DNA of 64,000 nt from Carboxylicivirga longa. Lineage in GTDB: Bacteria; Bacteroidota; Bacteroidia; Bacteroidales; Marinilabiliaceae. Under the pieces are notes generated by a model that was given only the letters and a program-made list of their open reading frames with translations, did not search any database and was not told the origin of the DNA. Each line of letters begins with the position of its first letter. Positions within the stretch are counted from its first letter, which is position 1. The position numbers were made by a program, and so were the translations under genes. The DNA is taken from positions 62,001 through 126,000 of the forward strand of contig NZ_JBNGOZ010000012.1 in the NCBI RefSeq assembly GCF_050589825.1, read 5' to 3'. Positions 50,822 to 59,031 of the stretch are shown here, one piece after another.

Positions 50822-52111
50822 ATGGATATAAATCAACTGATTGATATTGACCGTGAGCATGTGTGGCATCCCTATACTTCCATGCATAAGCCGCTGCCTG
50901 TTTACCCGGTTGAAAGGGCGGAATCCTGCACTATTTATCTTAAGGATGGTCGAGCGTTAACGGATGGCATGTCATCGTGGTGGGCGGCTGTTCACGGCTA
51001 TAATCATCCGGTTTTAAATGCGGCTGTTGAGAAGCAGTTAAAAAGTATGTCGCATGTAATGTTTGGTGGATTGACGCATGCGCCGGCCGTTGAGCTGGCT
51101 TCCCGCCTGGTTGCTCTTACGCCACCGGTTTTACAAAAGGTGTTTTTTTGTGATTCGGGCTCGGTAGCCGTTGAAGTGGCCATGAAGCTGGCGCTGCAGT
51201 ATTGGATAGCACAAGGACAGAGCGAGAAGTCGAAGTTTGCCACAATACGTTCCGGCTATCACGGCGATACCTGGAATGCCATGTCGGTTTGCGATCCCGA
51301 AACGGGAATGCACCACATCTTCAGTAAAGCGTTGCCGGTGCATTTCTTTGCAACTCAGCCAAGGTGTCCGTTTGGTTCATCTGCTATTCAGCCCGATGTA
51401 GAGGCGGTACATGCCATTTTGCAAAAACATCACAACGAAATTGCTGCCTTCATTCTGGAGCCAATTGTACAAGGGGCTGGGGGGATGTGGTTTTATTCCG
51501 CTGACTACTTACGTGAGTTGAGGTCGCTGTGTAATCGTTACAATGTGTTGCTCATTGCCGATGAAATTGCTTCCGGCTTCGGGCGTACAGGCAAGCTCTT
51601 TGCTTGTGAGCATGCTGATATCACACCTGATATTATGTGCTTAGGTAAGGCCATTACAGGCGGCTATATGAGCTTTGCTGCTACTTTAACCACCAATCTG
51701 GTGGCTGAAACCATCAGTAATGGTCAGCCGGGCGTGTTTATGCACGGGCCCACTTTTATGGGTAATCCCTTGGCTTGTGCGGTAGCCAATGCAAGTATTG
51801 ATTTACTAATGAAGCCGAACTGGGAGCAGAAAGTGCAGCACATAGAAGCGCAACTTCAAAAGGGTCTGAGTCCTTGCCGGCAATTACATAATGTGAAAGA
51901 GGTGCGTTGCTTAGGGGCGATTGGTGTAGTGGAGCTGCATCAGCCGGTTGATATGGCGGTTGTGCAACAACGTTTTGTGGAGCTGGGTGTGTGGGTTCGT
52001 CCCTTTGGGCAAAATGTTTATCTCATGCCCCCTTTCATTATCTGTGATGATGAATTGGAAAAGCTATGTTCTGCAGTTTATCAGGTCGTTAAAGAGGAGG
52101 GAGCGCAATGA
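50822..52111 (+). CDS. bioA: Adenosylmethionine-8-amino-7-oxononanoate aminotransferase
   Basis: A 429-aa PLP-dependent aminotransferase converting KAPA to DAPA with SAM as amino donor. Signatures are the opening DREHVWHPYTSMH, DGMSSWWAAVHGYNHP, FFCDSGSVAVEVAMKLA, LIADEIASGFGRTGKLF and the PLP lysine in GKAITGGYMS. It lies 12 bp after bioB and overlaps bioF by 4 bp. Confidence 0.96.
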   Translation: MDINQLIDIDREHVWHPYTSMHKPLPVYPVERAESCTIYLKDGRALTDGMSSWWAAVHGYNHPVLNAAVEKQLKSMSHVMFGGLTHAPAVELASRLVALTPPVLQKVFFCDSGSVAVEVAMKLALQYWIAQGQSEKSKFATIRSGYHGDTWNAMSVCDPETGMHHIFSKALPVHFFATQPRCPFGSSAIQPDVEAVHAILQKHHNEIAAFILEPIVQGAGGMWFYSADYLRELRSLCNRYNVLLIADEIASGFGRTGKLFACEHADITPDIMCLGKAITGGYMSFAATLTTNLVAETISNGQPGVFMHGPTFMGNPLACAVANASIDLLMKPNWEQKVQHIEAQLQKGLSPCRQLHNVKEVRCLGAIGVVELHQPVDMAVVQQRFVELGVWVRPFGQNVYLMPPFIICDDELEKLCSAVYQVVKEEGAQ

Positions 52112-53265
52112 CTTATGAAGAACAACTGGCCGGATTAGAGGAGGCCGGGGCGTTACGTGAGTTAAGAGATGTGGAGCCGTTGAGCGGTGCGTACTGTCGT
52201 TATAGCAATCAGAAATTATTCAACCTTACGTCCAATGATTATTTGGGATTGGCCAATGATGGGTGGCTCAGGCAGTTCTTTTATCATCAGCAGGAAGAAG
52301 GGGGGAGGTTTCATTTTGGAGCCTCTTCATCGCGTTTGTTAACGGGCAATACAACGCTGTATGATGAGGTAGAGTACTTGTTGAAAAGTAACTACCAGGC
52401 TGAAGCGGCTTTGTTTTTCAACAGTGGCTATCATGCCAATATGGGGATTTTGCCGGCTTTGGCCGACAAGCAGGACTTACTCCTGTCTGATAAACTGTGT
52501 CATGCCAGCCTGATTGATGGCATTCGCTTGAGTAACGCGGAGCATGTACGCTACCGACATCTCGATTATGAGCAGCTGGAAGCCATCTTAGCGAAGCGAC
52601 GACATCTCTATCAGCGGGTTTTTATCGTCACCGAGTCGGTGTTTAGCATGGATGGCGATATGGCCGATTTACAACAGCTTGCGGCAATTAAAGAGCGCTA
52701 CGATTGTACTTTGTATGTCGATGAAGCCCATGCGGTAGGAGTATTGGGCGATAAGGGTTTGGGGTTGTGTGAGGTGCAGCAGGTAAGCCATCGCATTGAT
52801 ATTATTGTGGGTACCTTGGGTAAGGCTTATGCCTCGGTGGGTGCTTTTGCTGTTGTAAGCAGTGTCATAAAGCGGCTGTTGGTGAATAAGTCGCGCACCT
52901 TAATCTATACCACCGCTTTGCCACCAATAAATATGGCATGGACGAAGTTTATCATTGAGCGGATGGCCGGGTTTAATGAGCAACGTAAGCGCTTGAAGAG
53001 TCTGTCTGTGTTTATGCGCGAGGCTTTGCTCCAAAAGGGGTATCCGGTGCATCAAAGTCACATTATGCCTGTTCTGTTGGGGGCTAATAAAGTGGCGGTG
53101 CAATTGGCCGAACACCTGCAAAAGGAGGGCTATTTGGTTTTTCCCATTCGTCCGCCAACGGTGCCGCTAAATACCGCAAGATTGCGTATCTCATTAACAT
53201 CAACGATGGAGCAGGCCGATTTGGAAAGCTTTTTACAACATATCCCTTACAATCAAAATCAATGA
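52108..53265 (+). CDS. bioF: 8-amino-7-oxononanoate synthase
   Basis: A 385-aa PLP enzyme that condenses pimeloyl-ACP with alanine. Signatures are FHFGASSSRLLTGN, SVFSMDGDMADLQQLA, YVDEAHAVGVLGDKG and the PLP lysine in GTLGKAYASVGA. Starts in overlap with bioA and ends in overlap with bioG (4 bp), so translation is coupled. Confidence 0.93.
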   Translation: MTYEEQLAGLEEAGALRELRDVEPLSGAYCRYSNQKLFNLTSNDYLGLANDGWLRQFFYHQQEEGGRFHFGASSSRLLTGNTTLYDEVEYLLKSNYQAEAALFFNSGYHANMGILPALADKQDLLLSDKLCHASLIDGIRLSNAEHVRYRHLDYEQLEAILAKRRHLYQRVFIVTESVFSMDGDMADLQQLAAIKERYDCTLYVDEAHAVGVLGDKGLGLCEVQQVSHRIDIIVGTLGKAYASVGAFAVVSSVIKRLLVNKSRTLIYTTALPPINMAWTKFIIERMAGFNEQRKRLKSLSVFMREALLQKGYPVHQSHIMPVLLGANKVAVQLAEHLQKEGYLVFPIRPPTVPLNTARLRISLTSTMEQADLESFLQHIPYNQNQ

Positions 53266-53933
53266 AATATACCTGGTTACATAAGAATTATGTGGAAAGG
53301 CTGATCCTGTTTTTTAACGGATGGAGTTGCGATGAACAGCCCTTTAGAACCATTGGTGATGGTGGAAATGATGTGCTGATGGTCTATGATTATCGCGATT
53401 TAGCCTTGCCAAACCAGGTGATTGAAGCCATGGAACAGTATCAAAGTGTTTCAGTGGTCGCCTGGTCTTTTGGGGTTTGGGTGGCTCAGGTGGCGCTGGG
53501 GTCACTTAAATATAAGCTGGAGCGCACCATAGCGGTGAATGGCACAGGAGCGCCTGTTGATAAGGCTTTGGGTATTCCGGCGCCAATAGCAATGGGTACC
53601 TTATCGGGTCTGAATGACAGAAACCTGCAAAAGTTTCAGCGGCGCATGTTTTGCACAAAGGAGCATTGGGCACTGTTCAGAGCCAATCAACCGGTTCGAC
53701 CGCTGGATGAAGTGAAAGATGAGCTGTTTCTGCTTTTGCAGCATGTGAAAGTGCAGAATCTAACAGGTGATTTTTACGATACGGCTCTTATTGGTTCTTG
53801 TGATCTGATATTTCCTGCGGCTAATCAGCATCGTTATTGGAAAGACCGGGCCGCAATCATTGAATTGGAACAAGGCCATTTTTGCTTTTATGAATTTGAG
53901 AGCTGGGAGCAAATCATTCATTTAACAACCTGA
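53262..53933 (+). CDS. bioG: Pimeloyl-ACP methyl ester esterase, BioG type
   Basis: A 223-aa alpha/beta hydrolase of the DUF452/BioG family. The nucleophile motif is AWSFGVWVAQ, preceded by LILFFNGWSCDEQPF; the C-terminal H lies in GHFCFYEFESW. BioG replaces BioH, removing the methyl ester of pimeloyl-ACP methyl ester after chain extension started by BioC. It is coupled to bioF and lies 1 bp before bioC. Confidence 0.88.
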   Translation: MKYTWLHKNYVERLILFFNGWSCDEQPFRTIGDGGNDVLMVYDYRDLALPNQVIEAMEQYQSVSVVAWSFGVWVAQVALGSLKYKLERTIAVNGTGAPVDKALGIPAPIAMGTLSGLNDRNLQKFQRRMFCTKEHWALFRANQPVRPLDEVKDELFLLLQHVKVQNLTGDFYDTALIGSCDLIFPAANQHRYWKDRAAIIELEQGHFCFYEFESWEQIIHLTT

Positions 53934-53934
53934 T

Positions 53935-54720
53935 ATGATAAAGGAAATATTAAAAGTCACGCCACCGATTGATAAAAACTTACTTAAGAAACGTTTCGGG
54001 GCGGCTTCATCGACTTACGGTGAACATGCAAAAGTTCAGCAGCGCATGGCCGTTCGTTTGGTCGAAATGGCACAAATGTACTTGTCGGCTAAGCAAGGTC
54101 GGGTACTGGAGTTTGGCTGTGGAACCGGCTTATTAACTCAACAAATTATAAAGCATTTTTCAGTAGGTCATTATGTCATCAACGATTTGGTTGGTGATGT
54201 CAGTGGCTTGGTTCATACCATCCTCAAGAATAGAGTTACAAAGCAGCAGTTTATTGCCGGAGATGTTGAGTGCCTCGATTTGCCAGATGCATTGGATAGT
54301 ATCTGGTCGGGTGCAACCATTCAGTGGATAAACCAATTGCAGCCGTTTTTTTATAAACTATCTCAGCATCTGAAGCCCGGAGCTTATTTGCTTGTGTCGT
54401 CATTTGGGCCCAATAACTACAAGGAGATAAAAGCCACAACCGGCAATGGAATCGCTTATGAAACAAAGGAGCAGTTGATTTCTGCGGCAAGCAGTGGTTT
54501 TGAACTGATAGCTTTTGAGGAGTGGCAGGAGCAGTTGTGGTTTAACAGTCCGCTGGAGGTGTTAAAGCACATGCGCAGCACCGGCGTAAATGGTGTTTCT
54601 GCGTGTTCCTGGACCAAGGGTAAAATGAATGCCTTCTGTAATTCCTACAGCCAATGGGCTCAATCTGATGGGTATCCGCTCACCTATCATCCTTATTTAA
54701 TGGTATTCAAAAAGAACTAA
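53935..54720 (+). CDS. bioC: Malonyl-ACP O-methyltransferase
   Basis: A 261-aa SAM-dependent methyltransferase with motif VLEFGCGTGLLTQQI, VINDLVGDVSGL (acidic loop) and DSIWSGATIQWINQLQPFF, typical of BioC. It methylates malonyl-ACP so that fatty acid synthesis can build the pimeloyl chain. The N-terminus KNLLKKRFGAASSTYGEHAKVQQRMA is the BioC helical cap. In the operon between bioG and bioD. Confidence 0.93.
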   Translation: MIKEILKVTPPIDKNLLKKRFGAASSTYGEHAKVQQRMAVRLVEMAQMYLSAKQGRVLEFGCGTGLLTQQIIKHFSVGHYVINDLVGDVSGLVHTILKNRVTKQQFIAGDVECLDLPDALDSIWSGATIQWINQLQPFFYKLSQHLKPGAYLLVSSFGPNNYKEIKATTGNGIAYETKEQLISAASSGFELIAFEEWQEQLWFNSPLEVLKHMRSTGVNGVSACSWTKGKMNAFCNSYSQWAQSDGYPLTYHPYLMVFKKN

Positions 54721-54722
54721 AT

Positions 54723-55406
54723 ATGTCAACTTACTTTATAACAGCCATCGATACGGATGCCGGAAAAACTGTGGTGACCGGCTTACTGGCAAAATACATT
54801 AAAGCGCTTAGACGCGATGTTATCACCATGAAACTGTCGCAAACCGGGTGTGAAAAGTTGTCCGATGATATTGTGGTGCATCGGCAGATAATGCGAGTGG
54901 AGCTTAGTGAAGATGATAAGAGCGGTTTGACCTGTCCTTATTTATTTCCATTTCCGGCCAGTCCGCACTTGGCTGCAGCAATGGAAAACAAACGTATTTC
55001 AGAAAAGGTATTGATGAACGCCCTTGAAGCTCTTGAAATGAAACATGAACATGTACTTGTTGAAGGCTTGGGCGGGCTAATGGTGCCTATTAATGACGAA
55101 TTGCTGGTGGCCGACTTTATTCAGAAGTATAATTTCCCTGTTATATTGGTTACTTCGGGGCGGTTAGGCTCTATCAATCATACCCTATTGACTTTAGAAG
55201 CCTTAAAGGCACGGAATATTCCTGTTTATGGTGTTATTTATAATCACTACCCGCTTACGGCAAGCGAAATTACAGCCGATTCAGCATTGGTGATTAAATC
55301 ATATCTGCAAGGTTACTATCCTGCGGCATTGTGGGGCGAAGTGCCGGTTATGGAAGGTGATTTTTGTAATAGTAATGCGCTATTGAAGGAGGCTTGGTTT
55401 CAGTAG
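54723..55406 (+). CDS. bioD: Dethiobiotin synthetase
   Basis: A 227-aa ATP-dependent carboxylase. P-loop TAIDTDAGKTVVTG, KLSQTGCEK, VEGLGGLMVPIN (acidic catalytic region) and VTSGRLGSINHTLLTLEAL are diagnostic. It closes the ureido ring on DAPA. Last gene of the operon, 2 bp after bioC. The 130 bp after it are AT-rich and hold no gene. Confidence 0.94.
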   Translation: MSTYFITAIDTDAGKTVVTGLLAKYIKALRRDVITMKLSQTGCEKLSDDIVVHRQIMRVELSEDDKSGLTCPYLFPFPASPHLAAAMENKRISEKVLMNALEALEMKHEHVLVEGLGGLMVPINDELLVADFIQKYNFPVILVTSGRLGSINHTLLTLEALKARNIPVYGVIYNHYPLTASEITADSALVIKSYLQGYYPAALWGEVPVMEGDFCNSNALLKEAWFQ

Positions 55407-55537
55407 AATTCCTTGGGCACAAGTTGTTGGTGTGAAAGTTATTAGAATCAGTGGTGTTTATTTTTTTATATGTTTTATGCTGTATATTTCTTTCTTTTTT
55501 GCTAACTTTTAAAAGCTAATGATTAAAACCGAACACT

Positions 55538-55909
55538 ATGAAAGGGGGACACATCAACTTAATAGATCTCGATTTTGAGTATAAGATATGGAAGAATCGA
55601 ATAGAGCTTTTTATTAATGAGATACAGATTTTAAAGAATAGAAATGAAGAGGTTAAGAATGAGGACTTTATAGGTGAGCTGAATACCGTGGAGCTAATGG
55701 TATTGGATGAGCACAGCGATCAGCTTAAAAAGTTATCCAATCGGATTAAGGTGCAGGAGCACGAACTACAGTTTTACAACAAAGATTTTCCCATTACGCA
55801 GGGTCATCAGTACTTTGTGGAACATGAGGCCTTGCGGCAAAAGATGGAGAATATATCAAAGTTGCATTTTCGCCGGGTGGCCGATCTAATCAATGCTTTG
55901 GGCATCTAG
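55538..55909 (+). CDS. Hypothetical coiled-coil protein
   Basis: A 123-aa helical, charged protein (LIDLDFEYKIWKNRIELFINEIQILKNRNEE, then DQLKKLSNRIKVQEHELQFYN). The heptad pattern suggests coiled coils. No family recognised. Monocistronic on position. Confidence 0.55.
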   Translation: MKGGHINLIDLDFEYKIWKNRIELFINEIQILKNRNEEVKNEDFIGELNTVELMVLDEHSDQLKKLSNRIKVQEHELQFYNKDFPITQGHQYFVEHEALRQKMENISKLHFRRVADLINALGI

Positions 55910-55987
55910 CCAAGGGCTTCGTATTTACCGGGCTCAGAAAAATGGCTTTTCCACATTTTTCCTTTCCTTTGCACAAAAAATAATCTC

Positions 55988-56377
55988 ATGTACAAAGATT
56001 TCAAAACGCGCATAAAAGTAAAAGCCGAAATGGAAGATGCCTTTGCGGCATTTATCAACCCCTTTACAATAGAGCTATGGAGTGGCTATCCTGCTGTGAT
56101 GAGCAAAACGCCGGGTACCGAGTTCTCTTTATGGGAAGGTGACATTGTGGGGCAAGTTTTGGAAGTGGAAGAGGAGAAGAAGATTGTGCAGGAGTGGTAT
56201 TTTGGCGAGCAGGATGAGCCGTCCATTGTTACCCTTAAGTTTTTCCCCCAGAGTGGGGGGCGTGTGCAAATTGATCTGCTGCACACCAATATTCCCGAAG
56301 AGGCTTATGAGGATATTGTTGAGGGATGGAATGATTATTACCTGGGTGCCATTAAAACGTTTTTAGAGCTGGAGTAG
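55988..56377 (+). CDS. SRPBCC/START-like domain protein
   Basis: A 129-aa protein of the SRPBCC fold, close to the activator-of-Hsp90-ATPase (AHSA1) type: AFAAFINPFTIELWSGYPAVM, EFSLWEGDIVGQVLEVEEEKKIVQEWYFGEQDE, and a final amphipathic helix with GWNDYYLGAIKTFLELE. These bind hydrophobic ligands; the ligand is unknown. Confidence 0.75.
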   Translation: MYKDFKTRIKVKAEMEDAFAAFINPFTIELWSGYPAVMSKTPGTEFSLWEGDIVGQVLEVEEEKKIVQEWYFGEQDEPSIVTLKFFPQSGGRVQIDLLHTNIPEEAYEDIVEGWNDYYLGAIKTFLELE

Positions 56378-56523
56378 CGTTTTTTGCTCAAAGGGGTATT
56401 CATAGCACCTTATACCCCTTCCTATGATTGTGTTTTTCCGGTCGGGTAGCACAGCTTTTATCCTATTTTCATAAAGTTTAACCAAAGCTGTTTTGCAACA
56501 TGCATGGGCATGATAAGGATCAA

Positions 56524-56553
56524 TTGGTCGGCATTTGAGGTGACTTATCTTTG
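56524..56553 (+). promoter_or_regulatory. Promoter before flavodoxin-ferredoxin gene
   Basis: TTG (56524-56526), 19 nt, TATCTTTG (56546-56553), exact TAnnTTTG. The predicted start is near 56560, about 20 bp before the coding start. Confidence 0.66.
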
Positions 56554-56578
56554 CGGCAAATAAGTTTATATCCGCAAC

Positions 56579-57385
56579 ATGATAGCCATGTCGCCAATTA
56601 GTAGCATCATGATAAGTTTACAAGGCAGTGTACATGCCATTTTTTTTAGTCCCGCCCGTTCAACCAAAAAAATTGTTGAAGCCATAGCCGGTGGTATTTC
56701 TCATGAGGTTACACAACATGATATCACACAAGGTATGCACAATGCTATTTTGCTCAGCCGGCACGATATTGTGGTGGTGGGTGTACCCGCTTTTTCCGGC
56801 AGTGTACCACCTTTAGCCGCTCAATACTTGTCGAAGCTAAAGGGAAATGGAGCGAGAGCCATTATCGCCTGTGCCTATGGGAACTGTCACTACGAGAATA
56901 CGCTTGCCGAGCTAAATAATATTTGTGTGGATGTTGGCTTAATACCCATCAGTTCAGGTGCTTTTGTGTCACGGCACTCGATGTTTCCTGAGTTGGGTAA
57001 AGGCCGGCCCGATCAGCGTGATTTGGATAATGCCCGTCAGTTTGGCAAAAAAAGCGTGATGCATTCGCGCATTGCAAAAGGAGAATCATTAAGTATAAGA
57101 GAGAATAAAGCCCGACGGGGACAGGGAATGGTTCCGTCAGTGGTGAAAGCTACAGCCGATTGTAACTACTGTGGTCGTTGCGTTCAGGCTTGTCCCAGTA
57201 GTGCCATCGCTATTGATAATCCCCGTAAGACAGATAAGAAATTATGTATCTCGTGCACACGCTGTATTGATGTGTGCCCCTATGGTGCCCGTAAGTTTAG
57301 CGGACTGATGTATTTGATTACCCAAAAGCGAATGGTAAACAAGAATAAAGAACGCAAGGAAAACGAGATATACCTTCCATTGTAA
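56579..57385 (+). CDS. EFR1-type flavodoxin-ferredoxin fusion
   Basis: A 268-aa electron-transfer protein. Residues about 15-160 form a flavodoxin-like fold (FFSPARSTKKIVEAIAGGI, VVVGVPAFSGSVPPLAAQYL, ACAYGNCHYENTLAELNN). Near residues 195-245 are two [4Fe-4S] motifs: CNYCGRCVQACPSSAI and CISCTRCIDVCPYGARKF. EFR1 proteins shuttle electrons between FMN and clusters in anaerobes; the partner is unknown. The start follows a clear promoter; internal ATGs at 56588 and 56609 are possible. Confidence 0.85.
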   Translation: MIAMSPISSIMISLQGSVHAIFFSPARSTKKIVEAIAGGISHEVTQHDITQGMHNAILLSRHDIVVVGVPAFSGSVPPLAAQYLSKLKGNGARAIIACAYGNCHYENTLAELNNICVDVGLIPISSGAFVSRHSMFPELGKGRPDQRDLDNARQFGKKSVMHSRIAKGESLSIRENKARRGQGMVPSVVKATADCNYCGRCVQACPSSAIAIDNPRKTDKKLCISCTRCIDVCPYGARKFSGLMYLITQKRMVNKNKERKENEIYLPL

Positions 57386-57567
57386 TGGCTGACAGAAGCG
57401 TAGTAAATCGCCACGGTGAAGTGTTTAAAAGCTGCATTTGACCAATGACAGAAATCATTGATTTATGGAAATGATGGAGGTTAATTCGCAGCCTCAAAAA
57501 GGTCGTAGTGCTAAAGGTTAAAATTAATAAGTAGGACGATTAAGAAAGCCGGCTATACGACATATAT

Positions 57568-57600
57568 ACAGCCCGAAGCAATTTGTTTCGGGCTGTTTCG
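57568..57600. terminator. Bidirectional terminator
   Basis: ACAGCCCGAA (57568-57577) pairs with TTCGGGCTGT (57587-57596) around a short loop. Lies between the convergent EFR1 and YhcH genes. U-tract is weak on the plus strand. Confidence 0.66.
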
Positions 57601-57608
57601 TGCACTCC

Positions 57609-58085
57609 TTAGTCGATGGCTATTTTAACAACAATTTTTTCTACGGCAGCGGGTGTGTCAATGCTAATGCCCGGCGCATGCATGTCTTCGGGGTAAAGCA
57701 GGCAAGCCATGCCGGCACTCATTTTGATGTTGGAGTAGTCCGCCACTTGGGCGAAGTGCAGGTCGCTGGATGCATCATAAGTTCCTGCTTTTACAACGCG
57801 ACTGATGGGGGCAACAAGTATTTGCTCAATTCCCTGATGGATATACTGCATGTCAATATACTGACGATGACCCTCCATCTTTGCCTCGCCAGCATCTTTC
57901 GTTTCATATTTCTGAAAAATAGCGAAGACATCACGACCCTGAATCTCAACTTCCAAAGGATTGCCGGGCGTAACTTTGGCAAACAGTTTATCAAGATCTG
58001 TTTGTTCAAGATAATTTATTGCTGATTTAAATTTTCCGGGGTCGGATTGTTTGTGTAAATCCGACAGTGTTCCTATTATAGCCAT
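57609..58085 (-). CDS. YhcH/YjgK/YiaL family protein (DUF386)
   Basis: A 158-aa cupin-like protein: GHRQYIDMQYIHQGIEQILVAP and LLYPEDMHAPGISID with metal-binding histidines, matching the YhcH family. Members are often encoded with sialic-acid or hexuronate catabolic genes and may isomerise sugars. No sugar operon is adjacent here. Confidence 0.85.
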   Translation of the reverse strand: MAIIGTLSDLHKQSDPGKFKSAINYLEQTDLDKLFAKVTPGNPLEVEIQGRDVFAIFQKYETKDAGEAKMEGHRQYIDMQYIHQGIEQILVAPISRVVKAGTYDASSDLHFAQVADYSNIKMSAGMACLLYPEDMHAPGISIDTPAAVEKIVVKIAID

Positions 58086-58233
58086 ATTCTTATGTGTTTA
58101 TGTGGTTTTTATAAATGTACGCTTTTTCAATTAAAAGTGGTAGAGGAGAGATGCACGAAATCTGTTTTATCGAAAAAGAAATTGGAGGATGGTGCGATTT
58201 TTGTTATTATCGCATAAATCAAAATATTGTGTT

Positions 58234-58857
58234 ATGCGTAGGTATTTTGTAATTGTACTATTTGCTTTTGGTCTGTTGGGGCTTAGCGCTCAGGAAAATA
58301 GGATCAATGATGTTAATAGCAAGCTTGGCCTCAGTAAAGAAGAGTTACCCGGTGATAGTCTTAAGATGGCGGAATTCGGCATTATGGTGGGGCTCAGTGC
58401 TTTTTCTGATTTTGACGGTATGTACGGTTTTAATACTTATGTAGCACCCCATTGGTCGCTCATGCCCTTTAAAAAGATACAAATCGATGTGCTTCCCTAT
58501 TTGGGGCGCACGAGCTTTTATAATTTGCCCGCCTGGGGTCAGGTGGATGCCACGCAGCTCACCTTGGATGCTTCCATGTTACAGATTGGCGTGTATGCAC
58601 AGGCCAACTACTTGCTTACCGAAAAGTGGTATGTGGGTGCTTCTGTATTCCTGGATAGGCACATTCCCGAAAGTTCAGCATCGCCTTTGCAAGGATTTAA
58701 TAATTATGGTGCCTCCGGTCATGTGGGCTATCGCTTTACCGAATCATTCAGCGCTCAGCTGTCATTGGGTGTTAGTAAATACCAGGGACTGGCAATGCCT
58801 AGCCCCGGTTTCATCCCCATGATGCATCCCCGTAATCCTTATAACCGCTTCCAATAG
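58234..58857 (+). CDS. Putative outer-membrane protein with signal peptide
   Basis: A 207-aa protein with signal peptide MRRYFVIVLFAFGLLGLSAQ and alternating beta strands (MVGLSAFSDFDGMYGFNTYVAPHWSLMPF, GVYAQANYLLTEKWYVGASVFLDRHIPE, SAQLSLGVSKYQG), like a small beta barrel. No family recognised. Start at 58234 chosen for the signal peptide; 58189 is an alternative without one. Confidence 0.6.
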   Translation: MRRYFVIVLFAFGLLGLSAQENRINDVNSKLGLSKEELPGDSLKMAEFGIMVGLSAFSDFDGMYGFNTYVAPHWSLMPFKKIQIDVLPYLGRTSFYNLPAWGQVDATQLTLDASMLQIGVYAQANYLLTEKWYVGASVFLDRHIPESSASPLQGFNNYGASGHVGYRFTESFSAQLSLGVSKYQGLAMPSPGFIPMMHPRNPYNRFQ

Positions 58858-58936
58858 CCGGACTAAAGACACTTATCTCTTCTGCCATGCTTATTGGATG
58901 AGGAAATGCGTAGGAAGTACGTTTTGTATTAATTAT

Positions 58937-58988
58937 GCATTTACGCAACGGTTCTTTATAAATGTTTTATGATAAAGAACCATTCCAT
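58937..58988. repeat. Palindromic interspersed repeat, copy C (diverged)
   Basis: Aligns without gaps to the core of copies A and B (roughly three quarters identical). GGTTCTTTAT pairs perfectly with ATAAAGAACC here. It lies just beyond the 3' end of the malic enzyme gene. Confidence 0.6.
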
Positions 58989-59031
58989 ATACCACATCGA
59001 AAGCACTTCTGGTCATCTGATAAGTCATTAC

